NCBI GenBank assembly: GCA_016866215.1
Contig: VGNE01000016.1
Location: 1 to 63,566 of the forward strand
Origin: Chloroflexota bacterium
Lineage (GTDB): Bacteria; Chloroflexota; Anaerolineae; Anaerolineales; Villigracilaceae
Reading direction: 5' to 3'
DNA: 63,566 nucleotides
The notes under the pieces: generated by a model
What the model was told of the DNA's origin: nothing
The model's database searches: none
The model's input: the letters and a program-made list of their open reading frames with translations, nothing else
Translations under genes and position numbers: made by a program
Shown here: positions 1 to 7,191 of the stretch, one piece after another
Layout: every line of letters starts with the position of its first letter
Numbering within the stretch: position 1 is the first letter of the stretch

Positions 1-1063
1 TTGTGAATTCAAGTCGTAAGTGCAACGGTAGTATGGTAGAACACCTCAAAGGGTGTTTTGAAACGAAGAGTTTTACGTGGTCTGAAATTCAATTTTGAGA
101 TGATCTGATTGATCTTTTTATTAGAGATGGTTTTTAGGTCTGATTTCCTGGGAAGGTATTGTCGCAGCAAACCATTGGTGTTCTCGTTTGTACCGCGCTC
201 CCAAGCGGCATAGGGATGAGCGAAATAGAATTTGAGTTGAAGTGTTTCCGCGATAAGTTCGTGCTCGGCAAACTCTTTGCCATGATCGGATGTTAGGGTA
301 TGCACTTTGTCTTTGACAGGCAACAGCAGTTTGCAGACCTGTCGTCGAACAGCCTGTGCCGTTCGACGAGGCACCTTTCCCATCATGGTAAAACGAGATT
401 TTCTTTCAGTCAACGTTAGCATGGCATGTTTTTGTTGTTTGCCAAGCAGGGTATCCACTTCCCAATCTCCCAGGCGTTTTCTGGTGTTCACATGGTCTGG
501 GCGCTCTTCAATCGAGCGGCAATTGGGCAATTTGCCCCGCCGATCATAGCTTCCGTAGCGTTTGCGGCGTTTCTTTTGGCAGCGTAAGTGCTTGTACAAA
601 TCACCGCCTGCTCGCTGGTCTTCAAGAATATGTTGGTAGATCCACTCATGACTGATCCGTATGCCTTGCTCCTTCTTCAGTCTGCCAGAGATTTGCTCCG
701 GACTCCACTCCTGCCGCAATAGACGGTCCACCGTCGCCCAGACAACTACAGTGATTCTGGCGACTGCTTTGGGTCTCCGTTGTACAGCCAGTTCCTGGGC
801 TTGCTGGGGACGGTAGCCGCGTTGCCCGCGATTGCGTTTCAGTTCCCGACTGATGCTCGATTTATGGACTCCGATCACAATGGCGATCTCCGCAAGCGAA
901 TGGTTGGTTTTCTTGAGCGCATAAATCTGGTATCTTTGTTCTTGGGTAAGCTGGTGATAGGTTCTCATAGTGCTCCTTTGACTTGGTCGTCTGAGAAGTA
1001 CTATCCTACTCCAGCTTACCTCTCAGCGCCCTTCAAAGTTGCACTTCGCACTTGAATCTACAA
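1..1063 (-). mobile_element. IS30-family insertion sequence, essentially complete
   Basis: A single transposase gene lies between imperfect 26-bp terminal inverted repeats. The left repeat is at 1-26 and the right at 1038-1063; they share the blocks ATTCAAGT and AAGTGCAAC and match at about 21 of 26 positions. The left end coincides with the window edge, so the target-site duplication cannot be checked and the true end could lie a few bases outside. Immediately beyond the right end is a decayed HD-domain gene. Confidence 0.85.
9..968 (-). CDS. IS30-family transposase
   Basis: 319 residues, the usual size for the family. The N-terminus carries an IS30-type helix-turn-helix (YHQLTQEQRYQIYAL, then a second helix ending SISRELKRNRG). 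The C-terminal half is a DDE integrase-like core: first Asp in WEVDTLLG, second Asp in TSDHGKEF, and Glu in the ERGTNENTNGLLRQYLP block typical of IS30. The product would cut and join the 26-bp ends on either side of the gene. The frame is open throughout, so the element may still be active. The start is the ATG at 966-968, about 70 bp inside the right inverted repeat. Confidence 0.95.
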   Translation of the reverse strand: MRTYHQLTQEQRYQIYALKKTNHSLAEIAIVIGVHKSSISRELKRNRGQRGYRPQQAQELAVQRRPKAVARITVVVWATVDRLLRQEWSPEQISGRLKKEQGIRISHEWIYQHILEDQRAGGDLYKHLRCQKKRRKRYGSYDRRGKLPNCRSIEERPDHVNTRKRLGDWEVDTLLGKQQKHAMLTLTERKSRFTMMGKVPRRTAQAVRRQVCKLLLPVKDKVHTLTSDHGKEFAEHELIAETLQLKFYFAHPYAAWERGTNENTNGLLRQYLPRKSDLKTISNKKINQIISKLNFRPRKTLRFKTPFEVFYHTTVALTT

Positions 1064-1157
1064 TTGGAAAAGGATGGCGTATACATGAAAATGAAATGGA
1101 ACGATAAGTAGGTCGGGTTTTTAGCCTGACTTTCCTTTTATACGGCAAAGTAGAGAA

Positions 1158-1287
1158 ATGACCCAACAAGACATCCTCCAAAAAGCAGTTGAATATATTA
1201 AGCAGGACTTCAGAAATGATTCCTCTGGACATGATTGGTGGCACTCTATTGTTTACGAAGAATGTTGTTATCATCTGCGATTGTGTC
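1158..1287 (+). pseudogene. Decayed 5' fragment of an HD-domain phosphohydrolase paralog
   Basis: From the ATG at 1158 the reading frame gives MTQQDILQKAVEYIKQDF and then GHDWWH, closely matching the start of the intact HD gene at 2791-3459. Just after the GHDWWH codons one base is missing relative to the intact gene, so the frame shifts; nucleotide similarity continues in another frame to about 1287 and then stops. The catalytic second half (HD and D motifs) is absent. It lies about 95 bp from the right end of the IS30 element. It is either a duplicated copy broken by insertion or the leftover of a rearrangement between paralogs. Confidence 0.75.
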
Positions 1288-1459
1288 AAATAACACTATA
1301 GTTCATCTTGACTTTACCACCACCTTATTTTTTCATTAGAAAGCCGTGAAAACATCCCCGAAAAACTTTGCAAATGGCTATAATCTTTTATAATTGGTTT
1401 TCACAAAGGGCACAAGGCGATTTGCGAAAAACCAACATAGAGGTAATGAGGAGATTCGT
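1288..1459 (+). other. Intergenic region with candidate promoter
   Basis: No gene is visible. Two TATAAT-like boxes (1379-1384 and 1389-1394) sit about 65-80 bp upstream of the lipoprotein start, without a convincing -35 partner. A GAGGAG ribosome-binding site lies just before the ATG at 1460. Confidence 0.35.
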
Positions 1460-2410
1460 ATGAGTATAAACATCTTAAAAAAGAATGGTCAATCTAAAAA
1501 GTGGGCAAAAGCAGGCTTTTTGTTCCTGCTGGTGATGTCCTTGGCACAGGCCTGCGGAACGCCAAGAATCCCTGAGGGGGCGAGGATTATCGAGGATACT
1601 CCAACAAGAAATATTCCAACAAAAACCCCCTATGTAACAGCAACCATCCCTGCGGGATCTGTTCTTACTGCAACTGCCTCCGCCCTGCAGACTCATACAG
1701 GGGCTGTTCGCTTTATGAGTTATAATATTCAATATGGTGGACAGGATAAACTACCTCAGGTCATGTCAATTTTAAAGGCATATAACGCTGATGTCCTTGC
1801 CATTCAGGAGGCGAATGGCTGGGGGGCAGATGATTTTGAGATTGCAAACCAGTTTGCCGATGATCTTGGCATGGAATACATCTATTGCCAGGCGGATGGC
1901 GCCTCAGTTGATAAAAACGGCAATACATATGACCTCGTATTATTTTCCAAACTGGAAATTAAGAACTCTGAAGTTTTTTCAAATGTCTCCAATTGTCTTA
2001 TTCGGGCGGAGGTGGTTACGCCGAGCGGGAAGTCCGTACAGGTCTTTGCCACTCACATCCTCTCCAATTTTGATGAGGTTGGATGTCAGAACGTTGAAAA
2101 TATGGCAAAAGCGATGGCAACTTATGTAGGCGGCCAGGCAATCTTAATGGGAGATATGACCATACCTCCCCCAGGTGTGATTATGGGCTATCCACAAAAC
2201 CAGATCGCATGCCCGCCTGTTCTCGAATCCGCAGGTTTGTCTTTCTTCGCAGATGTCAGTCAGGTTGACCATGTTTGGGTTTCGCAAGCCATGCTAGATC
2301 TTCAATTCTATAAATTACCCAACCCAAGCACCGAACCGCTTGTGCCAAAGAATATCATCAGAAACACATCCAATCATTCTCCGTTGGCTGTTGATTTTTA
2401 TTTCCCATAG
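1460..2410 (+). CDS. Lipoprotein with endonuclease/exonuclease/phosphatase-fold domain
   Basis: 316 residues from the ATG at 1460, chosen because it has a GAGGAG site and begins a signal peptide; an earlier in-frame start at 1394 would bury that signal. The N-terminus is a lipoprotein signal (KK, hydrophobic stretch, lipobox LAQAC), so the protein should be anchored outside the cytoplasmic membrane. After a Thr/Pro-rich linker comes an EEP-type metal-dependent phosphodiesterase domain: MSYNIQYGG, DVLAIQEANGW (metal-binding Glu), ATHIL, GDM, and near the end VDHVWVS and NHSPLAVDF (catalytic Asp-His pair). The substrate (nucleic acid, phosphoinositide or other phosphodiester) cannot be told. 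The gene stands alone, followed by a hairpin terminator. Confidence 0.8.
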   Translation: MSINILKKNGQSKKWAKAGFLFLLVMSLAQACGTPRIPEGARIIEDTPTRNIPTKTPYVTATIPAGSVLTATASALQTHTGAVRFMSYNIQYGGQDKLPQVMSILKAYNADVLAIQEANGWGADDFEIANQFADDLGMEYIYCQADGASVDKNGNTYDLVLFSKLEIKNSEVFSNVSNCLIRAEVVTPSGKSVQVFATHILSNFDEVGCQNVENMAKAMATYVGGQAILMGDMTIPPPGVIMGYPQNQIACPPVLESAGLSFFADVSQVDHVWVSQAMLDLQFYKLPNPSTEPLVPKNIIRNTSNHSPLAVDFYFP

Positions 2411-2495
2411 ATGGACGAGTTTTAAAAAACATGATTTGGTTCGGATGGTCTCTGCTCTGCAATAAGAAGACCCCTTGCGACTCGATGGTAATAAG

Positions 2496-2528
2496 CAGCG
2501 TCCCCTGCACAATGCATGGGATGCTGTT
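2496..2528 (+). terminator. Hairpin terminator after the lipoprotein gene
   Basis: CAGCGTCCC pairs with GGGATGCTG (one G-U) around an inner TGCA/TGCA helix, followed by TTTA. It lies 85 bp downstream of the stop codon. The T-run is short, so it may be a weak terminator. Confidence 0.5.
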
Positions 2529-2540
2529 TATGGACAAGAT

Positions 2541-2645
2541 CGCGATTTGGTAGCGGTCACGAAGTAAGTGATGCGAATTGTTTTCTGGATCATACCGTCC
2601 ATCTTACCATCACTTACTTTCCATCCACTACCCGCGATTTTTTTC
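2541..2645. repeat. Large imperfect palindrome in a gene-free stretch
   Basis: The 380-bp gap between the lipoprotein and the HD gene holds no credible gene. It holds a long palindrome: AAGTAAGTGATG (2562-2573) pairs perfectly with CATCACTTACTT (2608-2619), and outside that GGTAG/CTACC and CGCG/CGCG extend the stem, followed by a run of seven T. It may be a bidirectional terminator or a small non-autonomous element. Confidence 0.5.
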
Positions 2646-2790
2646 GACAGGCAAAACAAAGATCTTTTGAACTGGGATGCCAATCCAGCAGAAGATGTTT
2701 TAATACGGAATTTTTTAGGCTGCCTCGGGATAAAAGCATAAGAAATTTAACCATACACATTAAAAAGTGTATTTGTGGCAAAATGTGGGG

Positions 2791-3459
2791 ATGGACCAAC
2801 AGGACATCATCCAAAAAACAGTCGAGTACATCAAGCAGGAATTTTCGGACGACGCCTCAGGGCACGATTGGTGGCACATCTATCGTGTTTGGAAAAACGC
2901 CGTCACCATTTGCGAATATGAAAAAGCGGATATGTTCATCGTGCAACTCGCCGCACTACTGCATGATCTTGACGATTGGAAGTTTAATGAAAGTGTAGAT
3001 GAAACTCCGCTGCGCGCTCGTGCCTGGCTTGAATCCTGCCACGTGGACATTCCCACCGCTGAGATGATCTGCGAGATCATCACGCATATCTCATACAAAG
3101 GCGCAGGCGTGGAAAGCAAAATGGGCTCCCTAGAGGGATTCATTGTGCAGGATGCGGACAGGCTGGATGCTATCGGCGCAATCGGGATTGGACGCGCCTT
3201 TGCGTACGGCGGTTATAGAAACAGAATGATGTATGATCCGGACTCGCCGCCCCAAATGCACGCCAGTTTTGAAGAATATAAAAACAGCAGCAGTGCCACT
3301 ATCAATCACTTTTACGAGAAACTGCTTTTGCTAAAGGATATGATGAATACGCCTACTGCTAGAATAATAGCGGAGCAAAGACATGCAGTGATGGTGAAAT
3401 TTCTAGATCAATTCATGAATGAATGGGAAGGCAAAGATGTAAGTGACAGATCTCTTTAA
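2791..3459 (+). CDS. HD-domain metal-dependent phosphohydrolase
   Basis: 222 residues. The ATG at 2791 is preferred over the in-frame GTG at 2767 because GTGGGG directly precedes it and because the decayed paralog at 1158 begins at the equivalent codon. HD-superfamily metal ligands are visible: H25/D26 in GHDWWH, H58/D59 in LLHDLDDW, and a later Asp in QDADRLDAIGAIGIGRAF. This pattern matches the YedJ-like subgroup of small HD hydrolases, for which the substrate is generally unknown; nucleotides are a common guess. Cytosolic, no signal peptide. The gene is monocistronic and converges on the membrane protein gene downstream. Confidence 0.85.
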   Translation: MDQQDIIQKTVEYIKQEFSDDASGHDWWHIYRVWKNAVTICEYEKADMFIVQLAALLHDLDDWKFNESVDETPLRARAWLESCHVDIPTAEMICEIITHISYKGAGVESKMGSLEGFIVQDADRLDAIGAIGIGRAFAYGGYRNRMMYDPDSPPQMHASFEEYKNSSSATINHFYEKLLLLKDMMNTPTARIIAEQRHAVMVKFLDQFMNEWEGKDVSDRSL

Positions 3460-3467
3460 GGTGACTA

Positions 3468-5036
3468 TCACTTTGTTACTTTGAATACCAATGAACTCTC
3501 TGACTCATACACCAATAAGTGCATAACCGAACTGCGCGTTGAAATTGCGAGGCTTCGCAAAGAAGTTGCCAATTTGTTTTCATCACTCCCAGGCGGGATC
3601 GTCACGATCAAGTAATCGTAGTCCACACCGTTGTCGGCGCTCCATTCGTTGATGCAGTTCACATCCGCACAATGTTGAAATGCGATCAACTGGTCATACC
3701 ATGGAAAGAATCCGGCGCCCAAGGTCCATTCCAACCCCTGCATGGTGGTTGCGCTGTATTGATTCGTCAAGGCGGGGAACCATTCCTGCAGCGGGTCAGA
3801 CATTGAAAACTCGCTGCCTGTAACAAGCAAAAAAGTTTTTTTGCCGCCAACATTTGACTTGACCCAGTCAATCATCTCAAGATCATCGGCTTTCAAACTC
3901 GTATTGATCAATTGAAAATCAAAGATGCTGGCAACCAAAACGAAATAAAATATCAAGCCCAATAACATGATTTGAACTTTGGGCTTCATAAACACCGCAT
4001 CAACCCTTCGATCAAACTCAGGGCAGGCCTGCTCGCTGTCTGAGCGGCTGATCCATGCAGGGAATTTTAGCAACCCCAACCCTGCCAGCATGGACAGTGC
4101 CAGGAAAGCAATGCCCACTCCGCCGCGAGGGTCAATAAGATAAGCAAGCATGGCCCATGTGATCAAAAAGAATTCCTGATGTTTGAATGTAGCCCAAAAA
4201 CCGATGAGCGCAAATAGCAAAGTGGGGAAAAATAAATAATCTCCAGGCCCTTCAAATTTTAGGACACCAAGATAAGACTCGAGAGCCCGCTGGCTGGTTT
4301 GGCCTGCGGAAATGAATGGCTGCAAGCCATAACGAGTTAACACGGTGAACCACCAGGGCGCAGTGACCAAAGCCACGCCGAGACTGCAGAAAAATGCTGA
4401 AACGAATCCGCGTTTGGAGAAGCCATAAAAAATAAAGATCAAAGTCCCTCCCAACACTGCATGGAATGCCGTTTGTGGGTGACTTAATATCGCTCCCGCC
4501 CCAAACAGGATCATAAGGATAAGTTCCTTTGTGTTCTTGTTCTTAAATAATTGCATGGCTTTACAAAGAAAGAGCAACAGGAATAACGCGCCAAAAGAGC
4601 GCGTGATTCCGCCGCCCATCACCTGCCAGAGAAAAGAACGCGGCGAAAGGGCAAAGACCAGCACAGCCAGTGAAGCAGACATGCGTGAGCCGAGAGTCCG
4701 TTCAGCGAATTTGTAGAAGAGAAAAATGGAGATGGTGTTGATTAATGCCGGTAGGTAAAGTAAAACCCATAGTTCAGAAACATCCAGGAGCCCGGAAAGA
4801 AGCGCGGCGATATAAAACCCAAGTGGCGGATAGGCGAAGGGAATATCCACAAAGTTATATGTCGTGAATTGCGGCAGGATGTAGCGATTGGCTTTCAAGT
4901 CGCGGATCATGGTATAGAACATGCCGCCATCGTTGAGTGGAAATCCGTTTGAGGCGGCAGGATAAAAGCGAATGATCGCGCCAAGCAGCAAGGCAGTAAA
5001 GAGTAAAAGCGTGGGGAAGTCGAGTTTGCGATTCAC
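3468..5036 (-). CDS. Polytopic membrane protein, GT-C glycosyltransferase-like
   Basis: 522 residues with about ten hydrophobic segments, beginning at residue 9 (PTLLLFTALLLGAIIRF). The first extracytoplasmic loop contains PLNDGGMFYTMI, the position and acidic character expected of the catalytic Asp of GT-C enzymes such as ArnT/PMT relatives that take sugars from polyprenyl carriers. The last ~150 residues are a soluble extracytoplasmic domain. The general class is well supported by topology; donor and acceptor are unknown. It converges with the HD gene (8 bp between stops) and is divergent from the T-box/pheS unit. Confidence 0.65.
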   Translation of the reverse strand: MNRKLDFPTLLLFTALLLGAIIRFYPAASNGFPLNDGGMFYTMIRDLKANRYILPQFTTYNFVDIPFAYPPLGFYIAALLSGLLDVSELWVLLYLPALINTISIFLFYKFAERTLGSRMSASLAVLVFALSPRSFLWQVMGGGITRSFGALFLLLFLCKAMQLFKNKNTKELILMILFGAGAILSHPQTAFHAVLGGTLIFIFYGFSKRGFVSAFFCSLGVALVTAPWWFTVLTRYGLQPFISAGQTSQRALESYLGVLKFEGPGDYLFFPTLLFALIGFWATFKHQEFFLITWAMLAYLIDPRGGVGIAFLALSMLAGLGLLKFPAWISRSDSEQACPEFDRRVDAVFMKPKVQIMLLGLIFYFVLVASIFDFQLINTSLKADDLEMIDWVKSNVGGKKTFLLVTGSEFSMSDPLQEWFPALTNQYSATTMQGLEWTLGAGFFPWYDQLIAFQHCADVNCINEWSADNGVDYDYLIVTIPPGSDENKLATSLRSLAISTRSSVMHLLVYESESSLVFKVTK

Positions 5037-5099
5037 GTTTGGGTTTCCTTGAGCGGGAACGTTTTATGGATTTTAATGCTTTATCCCTGGTTTGGGTCA

Positions 5100-5446
5100 G
5101 CCTTGACAGGACGTTGTTTTCGCTGATAATTATGGCAATCGATGAATTAATGGCTGTGACAGAGGAAAGTAAACTGGCAGAAGCCGCCAGAGATGCGTAA
5201 CGCGCTGTGCGCGTGCTGAAAGTTACGCTCGACAGAACCCAGTTGAAGTTCCCTCTCGAGCCGTGAAGGTGAAGAGCGTGTCAGGTGTCAAGTTTCATGT
5301 GTCACGTTTTGTAGTCTGAACCGTTTTCTCAACGTTATTCGAGAGGCTGATGCTAGTCAGCGCAAAGAGAGTCATGTAAATGACTAACTTGGGTGGTACC
5401 GCGAGAACTCCCTCTCGTCCCAATTGTGGACGGGAGTTTTTTATTT
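5100..5446 (+). promoter_or_regulatory. T-box leader, phenylalanine specific
   Basis: The antiterminator box GGGTGGTACCGCGAGA is at 5391-5406, directly followed by a terminator hairpin. In stem I, AGAGG (5161-5165) pairs with CCTCT (5252-5256) and encloses a specifier loop with an AGTA element on the 5' side and GTTGAAG then TTC on the 3' side. The proposed specifier codon is TTC (5249-5251), for Phe, which agrees with pheS immediately downstream. In known T-boxes uncharged tRNA binds the specifier and the T-box bulge and prevents termination, so pheS-pheT should be induced by lack of charged tRNA-Phe. The 5' boundary is approximate. Confidence 0.9.
5406..5446 (+). terminator. T-box regulated intrinsic terminator
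   Basis: AACTCC and CGTCC on the left arm pair with GGACG and GGAGTT on the right arm, with a CAATT loop, followed by a run of T. The left arm overlaps the T-box sequence that would pair in the antiterminator, as expected for the regulatory switch. Confidence 0.85.
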
Positions 5447-5455
5447 TGTATCTAT

Positions 5456-5550
5456 GTCGTTGCGAGGAGCGCTCTTGTTCTTCGCGACGAAGCAATCTCC
5501 TACACAGTTGGGGATTGCTTCGGGCAGAAGATCACAGCCCTCGCAATGAC
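5456..5550. repeat. Dispersed palindromic element, copy 1 (GTCATTGCGAG family)
   Basis: The element begins GTCGTTGCGAGG and ends CTCGCAATGAC, a terminal inverted repeat of about 11 bp, and contains the internal pair AGCAATCTCC / GGGGATTGCT. It sits between the T-box terminator and the pheS start, so it is transcribed as part of the leader. Three more copies lie at about 17000, 29226 and 57695. Confidence 0.8.
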
Positions 5551-5572
5551 AGGATAAACTCTGGAGGCACGT

Positions 5573-6649
5573 ATGTTGGATAAACTAAATGAAATCAAAA
5601 AAGCCGCGTTGGAGAGTCTGTCATTCATTAATGACCAGGCTGCCCTGGAGGTGTGGCGTGTTGCAAACGTGGGACGCAGTTCGCCGCTGATGCAGGTCTT
5701 TGCTGAATTTGGGAAACTCTCAAAGGAACAGAGACCAGTCATCGGCGCGGCCGCGAACCGTGTCAAGGTGGCGTTGGAATCCGCTTTGGAGGTAAAAGCA
5801 CAGGCGGTAAAAAATGCTGCGCTGGCAAAATCCCTCGAAGAAGAAAAACTGGATGTGACCTTGCCGGGGCGGATAGTCAATATCGGACGCTTGCATCCAT
5901 CCACGCAACAGTTGCGGCATGTGCTGTTCATTCTCGCCGAGATGGGATTTCAGGTGTATACATCGCGTGAAGTGGAGACCGATGAGTACAACTTCCAATT
6001 GCTTAACTTCCCACCGCATCATCCTGCGCGCGATATGCAGGATTCATTTTATATTGAAGCGGACCCTTCGACAGGCTCAGGGCGAAGCGAGGATAATTCG
6101 ATCTTGATGCGCACGCATACCTCGCCGGGACAGATCCATGCGATGCGGGAAGCCTCCGCAACCAACCCACAGAACCCGCCGCCGATCCGCATTGCATTGC
6201 CCGGTATGTGTTTTCGGTATGAGCAGATCACGGCACGTTCTGAAATTCAATTCAATCAAGTGGAAGGACTCGCCGTTGGCGAAGGGATCACTTTCGCGGA
6301 TTTGAAAGGCACACTCACGGATTTTGTGCGCCGCATGTTTGGTGCAGGAGCAAGACTCCGCTTCCGCGCTTCATACTTCCCGTTCACAGAACCCTCCGCT
6401 GAGGTGGATGTTGAATGTTTCGTGTGCGGCGGGGTGGGATGCCAGGTCTGCAAGAATTCAGGCTGGCTTGAAATTCTTGGCTGCGGCATGGTGCATCCAA
6501 CTGTTTTGCAGAACGGCGGCTACGATCCTAGGCGTTACACAGGCTTCGCCTTCGGCATGGGACCCGAACGTCAGTTGATGCTGAAAAACAAGATCAACGA
6601 CATTCGCTACTTCTGGGGTAACGATGTGAGATTTTTGGAGCAGTTCTAG
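5573..6649 (+). CDS. pheS: Phenylalanyl-tRNA synthetase alpha subunit
   Basis: 358 residues, normal length. It pairs with PheT to charge tRNA-Phe. Visible parts: an N-terminal coiled-coil tRNA-binding region (residues 1-85), class II motif 2 region (MRTHTSPGQIHAM and MCFRYEQITARSEIQFNQVEG), the CFVCGGVGCQVC segment followed by GWLEILGCGMVHP, and motif 3 GFAFGMGPERQLMLK. The start has a GGAGG site. Odd: about residues 163-173 (DPSTGSGRSE) are an extra stretch just before ILMRTHTS, encoded by a copy of a dispersed repeat (6062-6090). Regulated by the T-box upstream. Confidence 0.97.
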   Translation: MLDKLNEIKKAALESLSFINDQAALEVWRVANVGRSSPLMQVFAEFGKLSKEQRPVIGAAANRVKVALESALEVKAQAVKNAALAKSLEEEKLDVTLPGRIVNIGRLHPSTQQLRHVLFILAEMGFQVYTSREVETDEYNFQLLNFPPHHPARDMQDSFYIEADPSTGSGRSEDNSILMRTHTSPGQIHAMREASATNPQNPPPIRIALPGMCFRYEQITARSEIQFNQVEGLAVGEGITFADLKGTLTDFVRRMFGAGARLRFRASYFPFTEPSAEVDVECFVCGGVGCQVCKNSGWLEILGCGMVHPTVLQNGGYDPRRYTGFAFGMGPERQLMLKNKINDIRYFWGNDVRFLEQF

Positions 6650-6651
6650 AT

Positions 6652-6683
6652 TTAGGCATTAGGTAATTAGGCATTAGGTAATT
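6652..6683. repeat. Short-unit repeat, left flank of the four-helix-bundle gene
   Basis: The unit TTAGGCATTAGGTAA occurs about twice in tandem directly after the pheS stop. A reverse-oriented relative lies at 7148-7177 on the other side of the inserted gene, so the gene is bracketed by loosely inverted short-unit repeats. Confidence 0.6.
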
Positions 6684-6698
6684 TGGAGGAGGTTGGTT

Positions 6699-7154
6699 AT
6701 GACAGGCGATAAAGGTTTGGAGACTTTGCTGGTTTGGCAAAAGTCGCTTGCGTTTGCTGTTGAGGTTTGTAAAACCACCCTGCCTAAATTGCCTGTTCAA
6801 GAAAAATGGTCTCTGGTTGATCAGTTACGGCGTTCAGCGCAAAGTATTCCTGCAAATATTGCTGAAGGCTATGGAAGATTTTATTTTCAAGAGAGTGTAC
6901 GTTTTTGCTATATTGCGCGAGGTTCTCTGGAAGAAACTTTTAGCCATTTGACTCTCGCTCATAAACTTGATTACCTGGATAATGAAACCTACAAACGACT
7001 TAATGATCAGATTATTGAGTTGCGAAGGATGATAAGTGGTTACATTGCCTTTCTCAAAGAAAGCAAACGCGGCGCATCTGAACCAGGTGCAAACCATCAC
7101 GTCCGAGAAGAGTCTTCAGCCTATATCGCCAACACCGACCCATCCGATTCCTAA
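6699..7154 (+). CDS. Four-helix-bundle protein (23S rRNA intervening-sequence family)
   Basis: 151 residues from the ATG at 6699, which has the site GGAGGAGG seven bases upstream; an in-frame TTG at 6693 is too close to it. Family hallmarks: LLVWQKSLAFAVEV at the start, LRRSAQSIPANIAEGYGR in the second helix and ARGSLEET in the third. The family was first known from ORFs in 23S rRNA intervening sequences and forms pentameric helical bundles; its biochemical role is not established. The last 35 residues (after LKESKRGAS) are low in helix-forming character and look like a tail. It interrupts the usually adjacent pheS and pheT genes and is flanked by short-unit repeats. Confidence 0.9.
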   Translation: MTGDKGLETLLVWQKSLAFAVEVCKTTLPKLPVQEKWSLVDQLRRSAQSIPANIAEGYGRFYFQESVRFCYIARGSLEETFSHLTLAHKLDYLDNETYKRLNDQIIELRRMISGYIAFLKESKRGASEPGANHHVREESSAYIANTDPSDS

Positions 7155-7177
7155 TCCCTAATCACCTGATTACCTAT
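7148..7177. repeat. Short-unit repeat, right flank of the four-helix-bundle gene
   Basis: CCTAATCCCTAATCACC followed by TGATTACCTA is in reverse orientation relative to the TAGGTAATTAGG repeat at 6652-6683. Similar CCCTAATC strings recur at about 50890-50915, ahead of ftsK. Confidence 0.55.
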
Positions 7178-7191
7178 TTATAGAGGAAATT

